DNA of 64,000 nt from CATQHB01 sp965262595 (lineage in GTDB: Bacteria; Chloroflexota; Dehalococcoidia; Lucifugimonadales; UBA3495). Positions 1-8,899 of the stretch are shown here, piece after piece (position 1 is the stretch's first letter; each line of letters opens with the position of its first letter). The position numbers and the translations under genes are program-made. Below the pieces are notes generated by a model. It ran no database searches. It worked only from the letters and a program-made list of their open reading frames with translations, and was not told the origin of the DNA. The stretch is from positions 3,038,001-3,102,000 of the forward strand of contig OZ253548.1 of NCBI GenBank assembly GCA_965262595.1. The letters run 5' to 3'.

Positions 1-1128
1 CAAGGGAGCAGTCGAGTCGTACGCCGGGTCATCGGGCAGGTGCAGGCCGCCGAAGAAGCCCAACAGGCGCAACGCCGGCGTGGTGCTGCTGATTACCCTC
101 ATGCCCCTCGACTCCGCGCCGACCTGAAGGTCTCTGGGAACGTCCGCGGCGTGCACCTCCTCCGCCACCAACATCGCCAGGTGAGTCGATGCTTCCCTCA
201 CGAAGAAAATCTGAAGCTCCGGGAAGTCCGGCGTAATCCGCCAGTGTTCGTAATCCAGGGGAGCATAGAGAATATGCTGGTCTTCCACGAACTCCACAAA
301 CTGGTAAGGGCCGGTGCCAATGGGGTTGCGCTGCATTTCCTGGATACCGGCCTCGTTAGGCACGTGGTCCACCAGTTCACCGCCGGCCTGGTCCCAGACC
401 GCCTTGCTGCGGATGGTCGCCTCATTCTGGTTGGTACTCAACCAACTGAGCATTATCGGCTCCGGCTCGTTGAGGTGCAGCACTATCTGGTGGCCGTCGG
501 GGCCTTCCGGGGTCTCAATACGGTTCAAAAGCGCCCGGGTCGCCGGCGCCCGGTTACCTTGTGCATCCAGACGCTGGCCCTGAGCCAGGGAGTGAACCAC
601 ATCGGCGGCGGTCACTTCGCCCCAGCCTTTATGGAAGGATACTCCCTCCCGGAGTTGAAGTGTCCAGACCGAGAAATCGTCGTTGGCGGACCATTCCGTC
701 GCTATCATCGGCCGCAGGTCGGTAAGTTGGTCGAAGTGAATCAACCCTTCGTACATCGGTTCCAGCCAGCCGAAGTTGCCTCGTCCACCCACTGCCGGGT
801 CAATAGAGCTGTTGTTGGCTACTCCCCGGGCTACTTTCAAGAGGGATATTTTTGACTCGGCAACGGGTTCTTGTGGAGCGGCCTGGGGTACGGCCGTGGG
901 CACCGGAGTGGGTACCGCCCCAATCGCTCCTTGACCAACCTCGGCGCTGATGGTAGGGGCCGGCGGGGTTGCCGTAGCAACTACTTCGGCCGGCGGCTGA
1001 GCCGGGTCGCTCAACACCGGCGCCGGAGCCTCCGGGGACGACGCCCCGCAAGCAATTAAGACGATAATTGTAAGTAATACTATAAAACGCGGGAGCCATG
1101 CATGGCCGATTCCTTTAAACCGGGGCAT
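1..1128 (-). CDS. ABC transporter substrate-binding lipoprotein (SBP family 5), 3' end outside window
   Basis: Peptide/nickel-type extracellular solute receptor that would hand its ligand to a membrane permease. The frame is open for 376 codons from ATG 1128 to the window edge. A GGAGG lies 7 nt upstream of that ATG. A hydrophobic signal peptide ends in a lipobox with Cys27 (LIAC). A Pro/Ala/Thr-rich linker (about residues 30-90) leads into the SBP_bac_5 domain, with a segment reading YEGLIHF and a later VWTLQLREGVSFHKG, typical of DppA/OppA proteins. Roughly the last third is missing because the window ends. No permease or ATPase is visible on this side, so the ligand cannot be inferred. It is similar in layout to the second receptor at 36.4-38.2 kb. 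Confidence 0.9.
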   Translation of the reverse strand, partial: MPRFKGIGHAWLPRFIVLLTIIVLIACGASSPEAPAPVLSDPAQPPAEVVATATPPAPTISAEVGQGAIGAVPTPVPTAVPQAAPQEPVAESKISLLKVARGVANNSSIDPAVGGRGNFGWLEPMYEGLIHFDQLTDLRPMIATEWSANDDFSVWTLQLREGVSFHKGWGEVTAADVVHSLAQGQRLDAQGNRAPATRALLNRIETPEGPDGHQIVLHLNEPEPIMLSWLSTNQNEATIRSKAVWDQAGGELVDHVPNEAGIQEMQRNPIGTGPYQFVEFVEDQHILYAPLDYEHWRITPDFPELQIFFVREASTHLAMLVAEEVHAADVPRDLQVGAESRGMRVISSTTPALRLLGFFGGLHLPDDPAYDSTAPL

Positions 1129-1198
1129 GGGACACCTCCACAGACTTCAAACACTAACGCTAAACCGCCGTTACTCCCGGCCCTCTGACATTCCCGGT

Positions 1199-1227
1199 AA
1201 TATAACCCGGCGGGTCAGTCCAGTCAA
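1199..1227 (-). promoter_or_regulatory. Sigma-70-type promoter of the substrate-binding lipoprotein gene
   Basis: Reading the minus strand, TTGACT (1227-1222), a 17-nt spacer and TATATT (1204-1199) precede the ATG at 1128 and leave a leader of about 65 nt. Both hexamers match five of six consensus bases. The rest of the 1129-1400 gap holds nothing else I can support. Confidence 0.65.
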
Positions 1228-1400
1228 CAACTCCCCAATGCGCCTCATTGCATCAATAACTAATCCTTTACCGGCATCACCGCAAGCCAAACCATAATAA
1301 TTCGTCGCAGCCGCCGCTGGCACAAGTACCCGATAAGAGACGGGGAGGACAACCGGAATAAGGCGGATATTGAGCAGTAGCGGGCCGGTTCAAACAGCTA

Positions 1401-2888
1401 TTGACCATTGTTTCAGAATTACTATCGGCTATACTAGAGGCAAGAGGCAAGACTCCCGTACCTGGAGGCCCAATCACGCAGACCAATTCAGGCTCGCAAG
1501 ACTCCCCGGAAGCTCGATCTTCTCCGGAACCTTCAGCCGCAATAAGTTCCCCCAGCGAGGAAAACCCAGCTTCCTCACCGTCCGGCTCCTTCGGCTCCCC
1601 GGGCTCCCCGGGCTCCCAAGCTGCTGCGCCTCCCCGACGAGGCCGAATGCCCTCCACCCGGACCGGCGGTTGGCGCCAGACCTTTAGTTCCCTGTCAAAC
1701 CGGGAATTCCGCATCCTCTGGTTCGGGATGCTTTTCCTGATGGGCGCCATGCAAATGCAGATGATTGCCCGGGGTTATCTAACCTATGAATTAACCGGTT
1801 CCCCGGCCCTGTTGGGGGTGGTATCCGCCGGTTTCGCTTTGCCGATGCTGCTGCTTTCCCTTTTTGGCGGCGCCTTCGCCGATCGGCTGGAGCGCAAACG
1901 GATTATTCAATTGGGGCAGGTGGGCGCAGCGCTGATTGCCCTGTTCGTCGGCGTGTCAGTGAGCACCGAAACGGTAACCTGGTACCACCTGCTGGCCGCA
2001 TCAATGCTCCAGGGCGCGGTATTTTCGTTTTTGATGCCGGCCCGGCAAGCCATCATTCCCCAACTGGTGGGCCAGGAAAGGCTCGGCAACGCTATGGCCC
2101 TCAACGCTATGGGGATGAGCGCCACCACCTTGGTGGCTCCGGCGGTGGCCGGCGTCCTATACGGCAACATCTATGGTTATGTACCCATCGGGCCGGACGG
2201 CGTTTACTATATCATCACCGCTATGTGCGTAATGGCCACGCTGCTTACCGGACGGCTGCCCAAGCTAACCGGCGGCGGCACCGGTCGGTCCGGCGTATTG
2301 AGCGACATCCGCGCCGGGCTGTCCTACATTCGCCGCAGCCCACTGGTAATGGCCCTGCTGGTTATTGGCCTGACCTCCACGGTGCTGGCGATGCCCTTCC
2401 GCTTTCTGATGCCGATATTCATCGTGGACATTTACGGTCTGGGTCCGGAGTCAATGGGCCTGATGGTCAGCATCATGGGCCTGGGATCCCTGGGAGGTTC
2501 CCTGTTCATCGCCGCGCTGGGCAACTGGCGGCGGGGCCGGCTGCTCATTATGAGCGCCTTTATGAGCGGCATCGCCCTGATGCTGGTAGCCGTGCTGCCC
2601 TTCTACCAGGTAGCCCTGGGGCTGATGGCGCTGCTCGGGCTGGGCGACGCCGGACGGCGCACGCTGAACCAGTCCCTTATTATGGAAGTATCGGAAGACC
2701 AGTACCGGGGCCGCGTCATGAGTGTTTTCATGACCAACTTCGCCTTGATACCGCTGGGAGTCCTGCCGGCGGGAATCGCCGCCGAGTTTCTGGGCGGGCA
2801 GATGACCGTAGGCATTCTGGCCGGGCTGCTAATTGTCACCACCGCAATAATCCTGATTACCCAAAAGGGACTCAGGGACTTGCGTTAG
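1401..2888 (+). CDS. MFS transporter (MFS_3, enterobactin-exporter-like)
   Basis: Proton-driven multidrug or siderophore-type exporter in the cytoplasmic membrane. From about residue 93 the protein shows the usual 12-helix MFS layout with a GGAFADRLERKR loop-2/3 motif. The start is uncertain. The longest frame begins at TTG 1401 with no ribosome site and adds an 82-residue Ser/Pro/Gly-rich tail. ATG 1647, behind GAGG, gives a 413-residue protein of normal family length and is the only other in-frame start. A possible promoter (TTGTTT, 16 nt, TATACT, 1408-1435) lies inside the long version and would favour 1647. The last codons and the stop lie in a perfect 24-bp tandem duplication. Confidence 0.85.
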   Translation: MTIVSELLSAILEARGKTPVPGGPITQTNSGSQDSPEARSSPEPSAAISSPSEENPASSPSGSFGSPGSPGSQAAAPPRRGRMPSTRTGGWRQTFSSLSNREFRILWFGMLFLMGAMQMQMIARGYLTYELTGSPALLGVVSAGFALPMLLLSLFGGAFADRLERKRIIQLGQVGAALIALFVGVSVSTETVTWYHLLAASMLQGAVFSFLMPARQAIIPQLVGQERLGNAMALNAMGMSATTLVAPAVAGVLYGNIYGYVPIGPDGVYYIITAMCVMATLLTGRLPKLTGGGTGRSGVLSDIRAGLSYIRRSPLVMALLVIGLTSTVLAMPFRFLMPIFIVDIYGLGPESMGLMVSIMGLGSLGGSLFIAALGNWRRGRLLIMSAFMSGIALMLVAVLPFYQVALGLMALLGLGDAGRRTLNQSLIMEVSEDQYRGRVMSVFMTNFALIPLGVLPAGIAAEFLGGQMTVGILAGLLIVTTAIILITQKGLRDLR

Positions 2889-2919
2889 CGTAAAATCAGG
2901 GACTTGCGTTAGCGTAAAA
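2872..2919. repeat. 24-bp perfect tandem duplication over the MFS stop codon
   Basis: Copies at 2872-2895 and 2896-2919 are identical. The first carries the last codons and the TAG of the MFS gene, so the second repeats the gene end and its stop outside the frame. Confidence 0.9.
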
Positions 2920-3041
2920 AATGTAGTCAATAGACACTTGCCTGTAGTTGAAGAATGCCTCCCGGGAAATACCGTCGGGCGGCGCAGCCGGAACAATGCC
3001 ATCAATTCACACCGGCATATCTTACCAATAATTAACATCTC

Positions 3042-3073
3042 AACAATCGACCTTACTAACAATCGACCTTACT
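3042..3073. repeat. 16-bp perfect tandem duplication upstream of aldo/keto reductase
   Basis: Two identical 16-bp copies (3042-3057, 3058-3073) end just before the ribosome site of the next gene. The rest of the 2889-3088 gap is unremarkable. Confidence 0.85.
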
Positions 3074-3088
3074 ATCGAGGTGACTGAA

Positions 3089-3901
3089 ATGGAGTTTCGG
3101 AAACTGGGCAACCTGGAAGTCTCTGCCATTGGGCTGGGCACCCTCCGGACTTTTGACGTAACTACCGAGGATGAAATCGCAGTCCGGCGAGAAATAGTAG
3201 CCAACTGCCTGAGCAGCGAGGTTAACCTAATCGATACCGCAGCCTGGTACGGGAATGCCGAGCAGGTAGTCGGTATTGTCACCGAGGGCCAGCGGGAGCG
3301 GTTTTACCTCGCTACCAAGGTGCGCTGTGAGGGCAAGGCGGAAGGGGAAGCCCAAATCGCCCGCTCCTTTGAGCTGCTAAACACCGATTATATCGACCTG
3401 TTCCAGGTACACAATATGATTGACTGGCAAACCCACCTGCCCACGCTGGAGCAACTGAAAGAAGACGGCAAGATCGGTATGGTGGGGGTTAGCGCTATGG
3501 TTCCTGCGGCCTACCCAACCATTATGGACCTGATGCGGGCCGGTCGGGTGGACGCAGTGCAGATTCCTTACAATGTCATGCAACGGGGCGTGGAGGCGGA
3601 ACTCCTGCCCCTGGCCGAGGAACTGGGAATCGGCATCCTGGTAATGGAACCGCTGCAAAAGGGGCGTTATGTCAACGAGCTCCGGGAGCAGCCCGACCTG
3701 ACCCCGTTGGCCGAATACGGCATCCACACCTGGGCACAGGCCCTCCTGGCCTGGATTGTATCCGACAAACGAGTCAGCTCGGCCATACCCACTACCTCTC
3801 GCCCGGAACGCATCAGCGAAAACGCCCAGGCCGGTTCCGCCGCAGCCTTGCCCCAGGAATTGCGCAACCACATCCGGGCCGAAACGGAACGGTGCCTGTA
3901 G
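3089..3901 (+). CDS. Aldo/keto reductase
   Basis: Cytosolic NADP(H)-dependent carbonyl reductase of 270 residues with a TIM-barrel fold. The catalytic tetrad of the family is complete: Asp49, Tyr54 (in AWYGNAE), Lys77 (LATKV) and His108 (FQVHN). The C-terminal cofactor region reads SSAIPTTSRPERISEN, as in YajO/general-stress AKRs. I chose ATG 3089 because GAGGTG lies 6 nt upstream; a GTG three codons earlier overlaps that ribosome site and is less likely. The gene stands alone between the MFS exporter and the protease. The substrate is not predictable from sequence. Confidence 0.92.
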   Translation: MEFRKLGNLEVSAIGLGTLRTFDVTTEDEIAVRREIVANCLSSEVNLIDTAAWYGNAEQVVGIVTEGQRERFYLATKVRCEGKAEGEAQIARSFELLNTDYIDLFQVHNMIDWQTHLPTLEQLKEDGKIGMVGVSAMVPAAYPTIMDLMRAGRVDAVQIPYNVMQRGVEAELLPLAEELGIGILVMEPLQKGRYVNELREQPDLTPLAEYGIHTWAQALLAWIVSDKRVSSAIPTTSRPERISENAQAGSAAALPQELRNHIRAETERCL

Positions 3902-3920
3902 GTAGGGTATGGCATAAATT

Positions 3921-4007
3921 ACATGGATTAACAGGATATACAAGATAATTGTTGGCTTACGCGAATAAACCTTGCCTAACAGCCAATAAAATCCTGTATG
4001 TTCATGT
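3921..4007. repeat. Palindromic REP-like element
   Basis: Two nested inverted repeats: outer arms of about 18 nt with mismatches (around 3921-3938 and 3990-4007) and an inner TTGGCT/AGCCAA pair (3952-3957, 3981-3986). It fills most of the gap between the reductase and the protease. It could fold into a transcript hairpin; it has no clear T-run. Confidence 0.45.
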
Positions 4008-4040
4008 TTGAACCCCCTGCAAGCTATATAGTGCAAGCCT

Positions 4041-5489
4041 ATGATTGATGTTGTGACAAGGAATGTAGCCGCCCTGGCAATTATGGCAGTATTGGCCGCC
4101 CTGCCCCTGCTGGCCGGTTGCAGTCAAACGCCACGACCGGCCACGCCGGACATTCCGGCTACGGTGGTCGCCGCGGTGCAGGAAGCCTTGCCCACCGCTA
4201 CACCCACACCTACGCCGGACATACCTGCCACGGTGGTCGCCGGAGTACAGGCGGCCATTGACGCCCTGTCCACGGCCACGCCGACGCCAACCCCAACACC
4301 TAAGCCAACGGCTACCCCCACGCCGGAGCCAACTCCCACTCCCACTCCCACTCCAACTCCCACTCCCACTCCCACGCCAACACCCACGCCGACCCCGGTA
4401 CCCAAACTGGAAACCCTGGAAACCATGATTGAGCGGGTTAAATCCGGCGTAGTTCGCGTAGAGACCTTCTCGGGAGAAGGCACCGGGTTTATATTTGAAA
4501 CTACCACACAGGGAGGGGCCCTGGTTCTGACTAATTACCACGTAATTGAGGGCGAAAACCGCATAACCGTAAGGGTGAACGATTCCCGCAATTTTCGTGC
4601 GACAGTAGTCGGATACGACGGGGTCCGAGACTTAGCGGTGTTGGAAATCTGTTGTGACAGTTTCAAGGTTCTGGGCTTTCACGACTCCAAAGAGGTGAAG
4701 GCTGGTAGTGAAGTAATAGCAATTGGGTATCCGCTGGGCTTTACCGGCTCCGCCACAGTAACCCGGGGCATTGTCTCCGCCACTCGCTATGACCCTGACC
4801 GCAAGGCATGGGTTTTCCAGACGGACGCTCCGATCAACCCAGGTAATAGCGGCGGGCCGCTTCTCCTGGCTACAGGGGACGTGATCGGCATAAACACCTA
4901 TGTCTTTAACTGGGACATTGTAGGCAATCCGACTGAAGGCTTGGGATTTGCCATAGCACAAAGCAGTATCATGGCCGCCCTGCCGGATATGAAGCGAGGA
5001 GCCAGGGTTGCCGGACTGACTCCAACGCCTGCGCCCACGCCGCAAGTCCGATGGCGGACCTACACTAACAATACCTATGACTACACTATCAGCATACCTT
5101 CCGATTGGTCGATAGATGATGGAGACAAGGACTTCGTTCTCTTCCAAAGCTCAGACGGTTTTGCCAACGTCGAAGTGTTTGTGCCGGATTCCTACATCCG
5201 CTCCGCAAACCAGGAGCTGACGGATTATATCGAACGCATCAGGCCGGACTATCCGGCTGTCTTTGAGCTGCTCCACCAGTCCAGCAGCAGAAACAGCGAC
5301 GGCTCCGAAGTGGCCTACATACAATATCGCAAGCAATCTTCGCGGGAGTATTGTACCGAGCTGGCTTACGAGTGGTTATGGGTTTACGATTCAATCGCCT
5401 ATTGGCTCGCATTAAGCGTCTGTGAGCACTCTTTTGACGAGTATGAATCTATTCTGGCTTCCATTTACGACAGCCTGACCTTCAATTAA
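4041..5489 (+). CDS. Surface-anchored HtrA/DegP-like trypsin-fold serine protease
   Basis: Extracytoplasmic quality-control protease of 482 residues. A signal peptide ends in the lipobox LLAGC (Cys27). Then come two copies of a DIPATVV(A/G)xVQ segment and a long TP-repeat stalk (to about residue 120). The trypsin-like domain follows (about 125-320) with His167 (NYHVI), Asp197 (RDLAV) and Ser270 in GNSGGP. There is no PDZ domain; instead a second Pro-rich hinge leads to a C-terminal domain (about 335-482) resembling PsbP/DcrB-type folds. No ribosome site precedes ATG 4041, so the start rests on the signal peptide. Substrates are likely misfolded envelope proteins, by family. Confidence 0.88.
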   Translation: MIDVVTRNVAALAIMAVLAALPLLAGCSQTPRPATPDIPATVVAAVQEALPTATPTPTPDIPATVVAGVQAAIDALSTATPTPTPTPKPTATPTPEPTPTPTPTPTPTPTPTPTPTPTPVPKLETLETMIERVKSGVVRVETFSGEGTGFIFETTTQGGALVLTNYHVIEGENRITVRVNDSRNFRATVVGYDGVRDLAVLEICCDSFKVLGFHDSKEVKAGSEVIAIGYPLGFTGSATVTRGIVSATRYDPDRKAWVFQTDAPINPGNSGGPLLLATGDVIGINTYVFNWDIVGNPTEGLGFAIAQSSIMAALPDMKRGARVAGLTPTPAPTPQVRWRTYTNNTYDYTISIPSDWSIDDGDKDFVLFQSSDGFANVEVFVPDSYIRSANQELTDYIERIRPDYPAVFELLHQSSSRNSDGSEVAYIQYRKQSSREYCTELAYEWLWVYDSIAYWLALSVCEHSFDEYESILASIYDSLTFN

Positions 5490-5656
5490 ACGGTGACCTG
5501 CGGCTTCCCTCTCCAAGCTTGAACCGGATAAATCAGCAATAAATCCTTCAAAGTTTCTTCATAGTTTGACGGTATATTCTATTTAGCGACAGTCGCAAAC
5601 CCGGGAGTTATATCTCGGAACGCTAGAAGACTACAATCACAAGTGGAGGTTCACTG

Positions 5657-6430
5657 ATGAGAAAAAGCAGGTTATTCATGCTGTTAGTGGCGGGGGCCCT
5701 GGTCCTGGGCATCGCCGGCGGGGCAATCATCGCCACTACCACCGCCAGCGCCCAGGAAAACTCCAATGGCAGCGGCAAGGGTTTCGCCGCCCGGGTGGCC
5801 GAAAAGCTGACATCCGCCCTGGGATTGAGCCAGGATGAGGCAATTACCGAGTTCCAGGTGCAGGCGGCATTCCACGGCGCCGCCGGCGACCAGCAGGACG
5901 AGAGATTGCAGGCTCGACTGGACGAGCTGGAGGTTGAAGCAGAGACCGCCACCGCCATTATGGACTGGTTCCGGGCATATCCCTACTCCGACCTGATTAG
6001 GCTCCGGTACATCGGATTGGCCAGCGCGGGTCAGGTGTCCGACGGGCTGGAACATCTGGTGGAGCGGGAACGGATTACCCAGGCGCAATCGGACGGCATC
6101 CAGTCCTGGTTTGATGACCGGCCCGAACTGCCGGAAGGGTTGGGCAAAGTCAGACACGGCGGCAGGAGCGGCTTCCACGAAGGTCGGGGCGAGCACCGGG
6201 GCAGGCACTCGGACGGCGACAACGGCGACAACGACGGCCGGGGCGAGCACCGGGGCAGGCACTCGGACCGCGACAACGGCGACAACGACGGCCGGGGCGA
6301 GCACCGGGGCAGGCACTCGGACGGCGACAACGACGATAGTAACAGCGACGATGACAGCGACGACAACGACGACAGTTCCGACCAAAGCAGCGACGACGAC
6401 GATGGAGCAGGCCAAGGCTCTTCCACCTAA
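5657..6430 (+). CDS. Secreted Asp/His-rich repeat protein, function unknown
   Basis: No family recognised. The 257-residue product has a signal peptide (residues 1-33, ending ASA-QE), a helical middle (about 40-165) and three 18-residue repeats starting with GRGEHRGRHSD (6182-6343). It ends in an Asp/Ser tail of more than 30 residues. GGAGG lies 8 nt before the ATG. The repeat and tail resemble divalent-cation (Ca, Zn or Ni) buffering segments, but that is only inference from composition. It is the first gene of a + strand envelope block ahead of a YceI lipoprotein and a two-component system. Confidence 0.75.
   Translation: MRKSRLFMLLVAGALVLGIAGGAIIATTTASAQENSNGSGKGFAARVAEKLTSALGLSQDEAITEFQVQAAFHGAAGDQQDERLQARLDELEVEAETATAIMDWFRAYPYSDLIRLRYIGLASAGQVSDGLEHLVERERITQAQSDGIQSWFDDRPELPEGLGKVRHGGRSGFHEGRGEHRGRHSDGDNGDNDGRGEHRGRHSDRDNGDNDGRGEHRGRHSDGDNDDSNSDDDSDDNDDSSDQSSDDDDGAGQGSST
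6182..6343 (+). repeat. Three 54-bp coding repeats
   Basis: Units 6182-6235, 6236-6289 and 6290-6343 encode 18 residues each inside the secreted Asp/His-rich protein. The first two differ by one residue (Gly to Arg); the third diverges at its end into the acidic tail. Near-identity at DNA level suggests recent expansion. Confidence 0.9.
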
Positions 6431-6467
6431 TTTTTAGCTGGCTCCAAGGTAAAGGGTGGGACGCAAG

Positions 6468-6503
6468 TTCCATCCTTTGCCTTTATTCCATCCTTTGCCT
6501 TTA
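6468..6503. repeat. 18-bp perfect tandem duplication
   Basis: Identical copies at 6468-6485 and 6486-6503 in the gap between the acidic repeat protein and the next membrane protein. Confidence 0.88.
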
Positions 6504-6557
6504 TAATGTTCCAAAGGGCAGGTTAACCAACAGCAGGTTTCGAGATAAGGAACGCTC

Positions 6558-7157
6558 ATGACTGCAGGACTAACCGCCGGCGCCATTGCCGCAATCCTGG
6601 CCGTACTGGTTTCACTGCCGTTGCGTTCCCCCAGCGACACTTTGTTTAACAGCGCATCGGTAGCCCTGGCCGGTCTGCTGGCTGGAGTGGTTGCCGGTAT
6701 CGTCTGGCAGATTGCTCGGCGCAGTGAAAGGCCGACGGCCCGCTTCGCCTTAATTTGGACCATCGTCTTCTTTATCCCAACGGTGGCGGCGGTTGTCGCC
6801 GGTGAATACCAACTGGACAACTTTGCCGTCTTCGCAATTCCTTTGGCCGCGGTCATATTCCTGTTAACCGGTCTGTTAACCGTTGCGACTTCCCATTATT
6901 ACCCAAGGCTCAGGTGGTGGGCTGCCGCCATTTCTGTCGGTTTGGCGGTAATCGCCGGCGGCGGATTGGCAGGACAGGGCGACCAGGAGAGCGGTGAATT
7001 GCGGTTGCCGCCGCCCGCATACCGGTCAGCGCCCTCGATTCCGGCAGCCTCGACCCCGGCGCCACCAATCCAGGCACCTTCACTCCCCGCGGCTATTGTC
7101 CTGGTATCGCCAGCAGAAGCGGCTAGTCTTTGGTCGGCCCACAGCCCAAATTTTTAG
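6558..7157 (+). CDS. Integral membrane protein, unknown function
   Basis: Not assigned to a family. The 199 residues show four or five hydrophobic helices (about 5-25, 35-55, 63-82, 87-110, 122-140) followed by a Pro/Ala-rich soluble tail of some 55 residues. AAGGA lies 7 nt before ATG 6558. It ends 10 nt ahead of the YceI lipoprotein start and probably shares its transcript. Small multi-helix proteins of this type are often accessory membrane factors; nothing in the sequence indicates transport or catalysis. Confidence 0.7.
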   Translation: MTAGLTAGAIAAILAVLVSLPLRSPSDTLFNSASVALAGLLAGVVAGIVWQIARRSERPTARFALIWTIVFFIPTVAAVVAGEYQLDNFAVFAIPLAAVIFLLTGLLTVATSHYYPRLRWWAAAISVGLAVIAGGGLAGQGDQESGELRLPPPAYRSAPSIPAASTPAPPIQAPSLPAAIVLVSPAEAASLWSAHSPNF

Positions 7158-7167
7158 CGGAGGACTT

Positions 7168-8184
7168 ATGCCATCGTTTTTCGGATCTATATTCTCGCCG
7201 GTAAGGGCCGCAGGACCTGGTTGGGCAAGGCTCCACGGAATTATGAAAGCCACAACCTTCGGGTTCACCGTTTTCCTGGCTATTGCGGCAGTCGGTTGCG
7301 GCGCCTCTGCCACAACGGTTCCGGCACCCGCAGCGGCGCCGGCACCGGTGGAGTCCGCTGCTCCGGTGGCGCCGACCGCCGCGCAACCCGTTGCCCAACC
7401 AATCGAAGGGCCGACCGCCCAACCAATCGAAGGGCCGACCGCCGAACCAATCCGGCCGCCCGAACCCGCCGCCGCTCCGGCGTCTGAACCGGTTGCGCCG
7501 GAGCCTACCCTACCCTCCGCGGCTGCCGAGCCTACCGAGCCTACCGAGCCTACCGAGCCTACCGAGCCTACCGAGCCTACCGAGCCTACTGAGCCGGCCC
7601 AACCCGCCGAACCCGCCGAGCTGGCAGTGCAGGAAATGCCCGCGCCGGGTCAGGTGGGAAACGTCGTGTTTGTTATAGGCGAGGGGTCTGAAGCCACCTT
7701 CACGGTCAACGAAAAGCTCGCCCGCCTGGAATTGCCCAACGATGCAGTGATGCGCACCGGCGACCTCTCCGGCCAGGTGTACCTCGACGGCCAGACCTCG
7801 GTTATCGAAATCAACCTGCATTCCCTAACCAGCGATCAGTCCCGGCGGGACGGCTATGTCCGAGATCGGATGTTTCCCAACAACCCGGTAGCAACCTTCA
7901 CCGTACCCGACCTGGGCCCGCTGCCCGAACCCATCGCCGTCGGCGAGTCGATAACCCGGCAAGTTGAAGGACAGCTCTCTATTCGGGGAATAACCAAGCC
8001 GGTTACTTTTGAGGTGGTGGCCCGGCTGGACCCGGAGGCCCTGTTTATTCTGGGGCGCACCAGCTTTACCTGGGACGAACTGGAAATCCCGCCGCCCAAC
8101 ATACCCGGCCGTATCCAGGTTAAGGATGAAGTGAGCGTGGAGGTGCTGCTATCGGCGGTGCCAACAATGGCCGCTGGGCAGTGA
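7168..8184 (+). CDS. YceI-family lipoprotein with TEP-repeat stalk
   Basis: YceI domains are lipocalin-like barrels that bind isoprenoid or amphiphilic molecules. The C-terminal half (about residues 165-335) carries the family hallmarks, including LTSDQSRRDGYVRD and IRGITKPVTFEV. The N-terminal part has a lipoprotein signal ending AAVGC, then a Pro/Ala linker with seven TEP units encoded by a 9-bp repeat. ATG 7168 has GGAGG 4 nt upstream and is used here. ATG 7243 lies directly before the signal peptide and would give a more usual n-region, so the true start could be there. The product is probably outward-facing and membrane-anchored. Confidence 0.85.
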   Translation: MPSFFGSIFSPVRAAGPGWARLHGIMKATTFGFTVFLAIAAVGCGASATTVPAPAAAPAPVESAAPVAPTAAQPVAQPIEGPTAQPIEGPTAEPIRPPEPAAAPASEPVAPEPTLPSAAAEPTEPTEPTEPTEPTEPTEPTEPAQPAEPAELAVQEMPAPGQVGNVVFVIGEGSEATFTVNEKLARLELPNDAVMRTGDLSGQVYLDGQTSVIEINLHSLTSDQSRRDGYVRDRMFPNNPVATFTVPDLGPLPEPIAVGESITRQVEGQLSIRGITKPVTFEVVARLDPEALFILGRTSFTWDELEIPPPNIPGRIQVKDEVSVEVLLSAVPTMAAGQ

Positions 8185-8209
8185 AACCCGCTTAACGGAG
8201 GCAACCAGG

Positions 8210-8899
8210 GTGCCGACCACGGTTTTGATTGTAGAGGATGACCCCCATACTACGGAATTGGTACGCCTGTACCTGGCCCACGACGGCCACCGGGTACTAT
8301 CCGCCGCCACCGGACCGGACGGGTTGCGCCAGGCGCAGGAGGCCCGCCCGGACCTGGTAATTCTGGATTTAATGCTCCCCGGGATGGACGGCCTGGAAAT
8401 ATGCCGCATCCTGCGGGCCGAGTCGGATGTCCCTATTGTAATGCTGACCGCCCGGGTGGAAGAGGAAGACCGCCTGGCCGGGTTGGAATTCGGAGCCGAC
8501 GATTACGTTAGCAAGCCCTTCAGCCCCCGGGAGTTAGCCGCCCGGGTAAAGGCGGTACTGCGCCGTTCCGGGCGAGAAGATCCGGAGTCGGGAAGCGGCG
8601 ATTTGACCTACGGCCCCATCCGGGCCAGCCTGCGCGAACGCAAGGTGTACGCCGGAGAGTCTCCGGTTTCCCTGACCCCAACCGAGTTTCGCATCCTGGT
8701 TTTGCTGATACGGGAGCCGGGCCGCACCTTCACTCGGGAACAAATAATTGAACGGGTTTTCGGCTACGATTTTGAGGGTTTCGACCGTACGGTGGATGCC
8801 CACATTTCCAGCCTGCGGCGCAAGCTGGAAGCTCCCCTGGACAAGTCCCGCTACATTCACACCATCTATGGGATGGGGTATAGGTTTGGCAATGCCTAG
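8210..8899 (+). CDS. OmpR/PhoB-family response regulator
   Basis: DNA-binding regulator of 229 residues. The receiver domain has the acidic pocket (Glu9, Asp10, Asp11), phospho-acceptor Asp53 (ILDLMLPG), and Lys102 (SKPF). A winged-helix output domain (about 130-228) ends with YIHTIYGMGYRF. The GTG start at 8210 is preceded by GGAGG with 7-nt spacing. It overlaps the histidine kinase gene by 8 nt, so the two form a cognate pair. Its targets are likely the adaptor/MacB exporter genes immediately downstream, by position only. Confidence 0.95.
   Translation: MPTTVLIVEDDPHTTELVRLYLAHDGHRVLSAATGPDGLRQAQEARPDLVILDLMLPGMDGLEICRILRAESDVPIVMLTARVEEEDRLAGLEFGADDYVSKPFSPRELAARVKAVLRRSGREDPESGSGDLTYGPIRASLRERKVYAGESPVSLTPTEFRILVLLIREPGRTFTREQIIERVFGYDFEGFDRTVDAHISSLRRKLEAPLDKSRYIHTIYGMGYRFGNA

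Noticed and set aside
40..855. 271-codon + frame at the window start
   Set aside because: It lies opposite the substrate-binding lipoprotein, whose signal peptide, lipobox and SBP motifs are clear on the minus strand.
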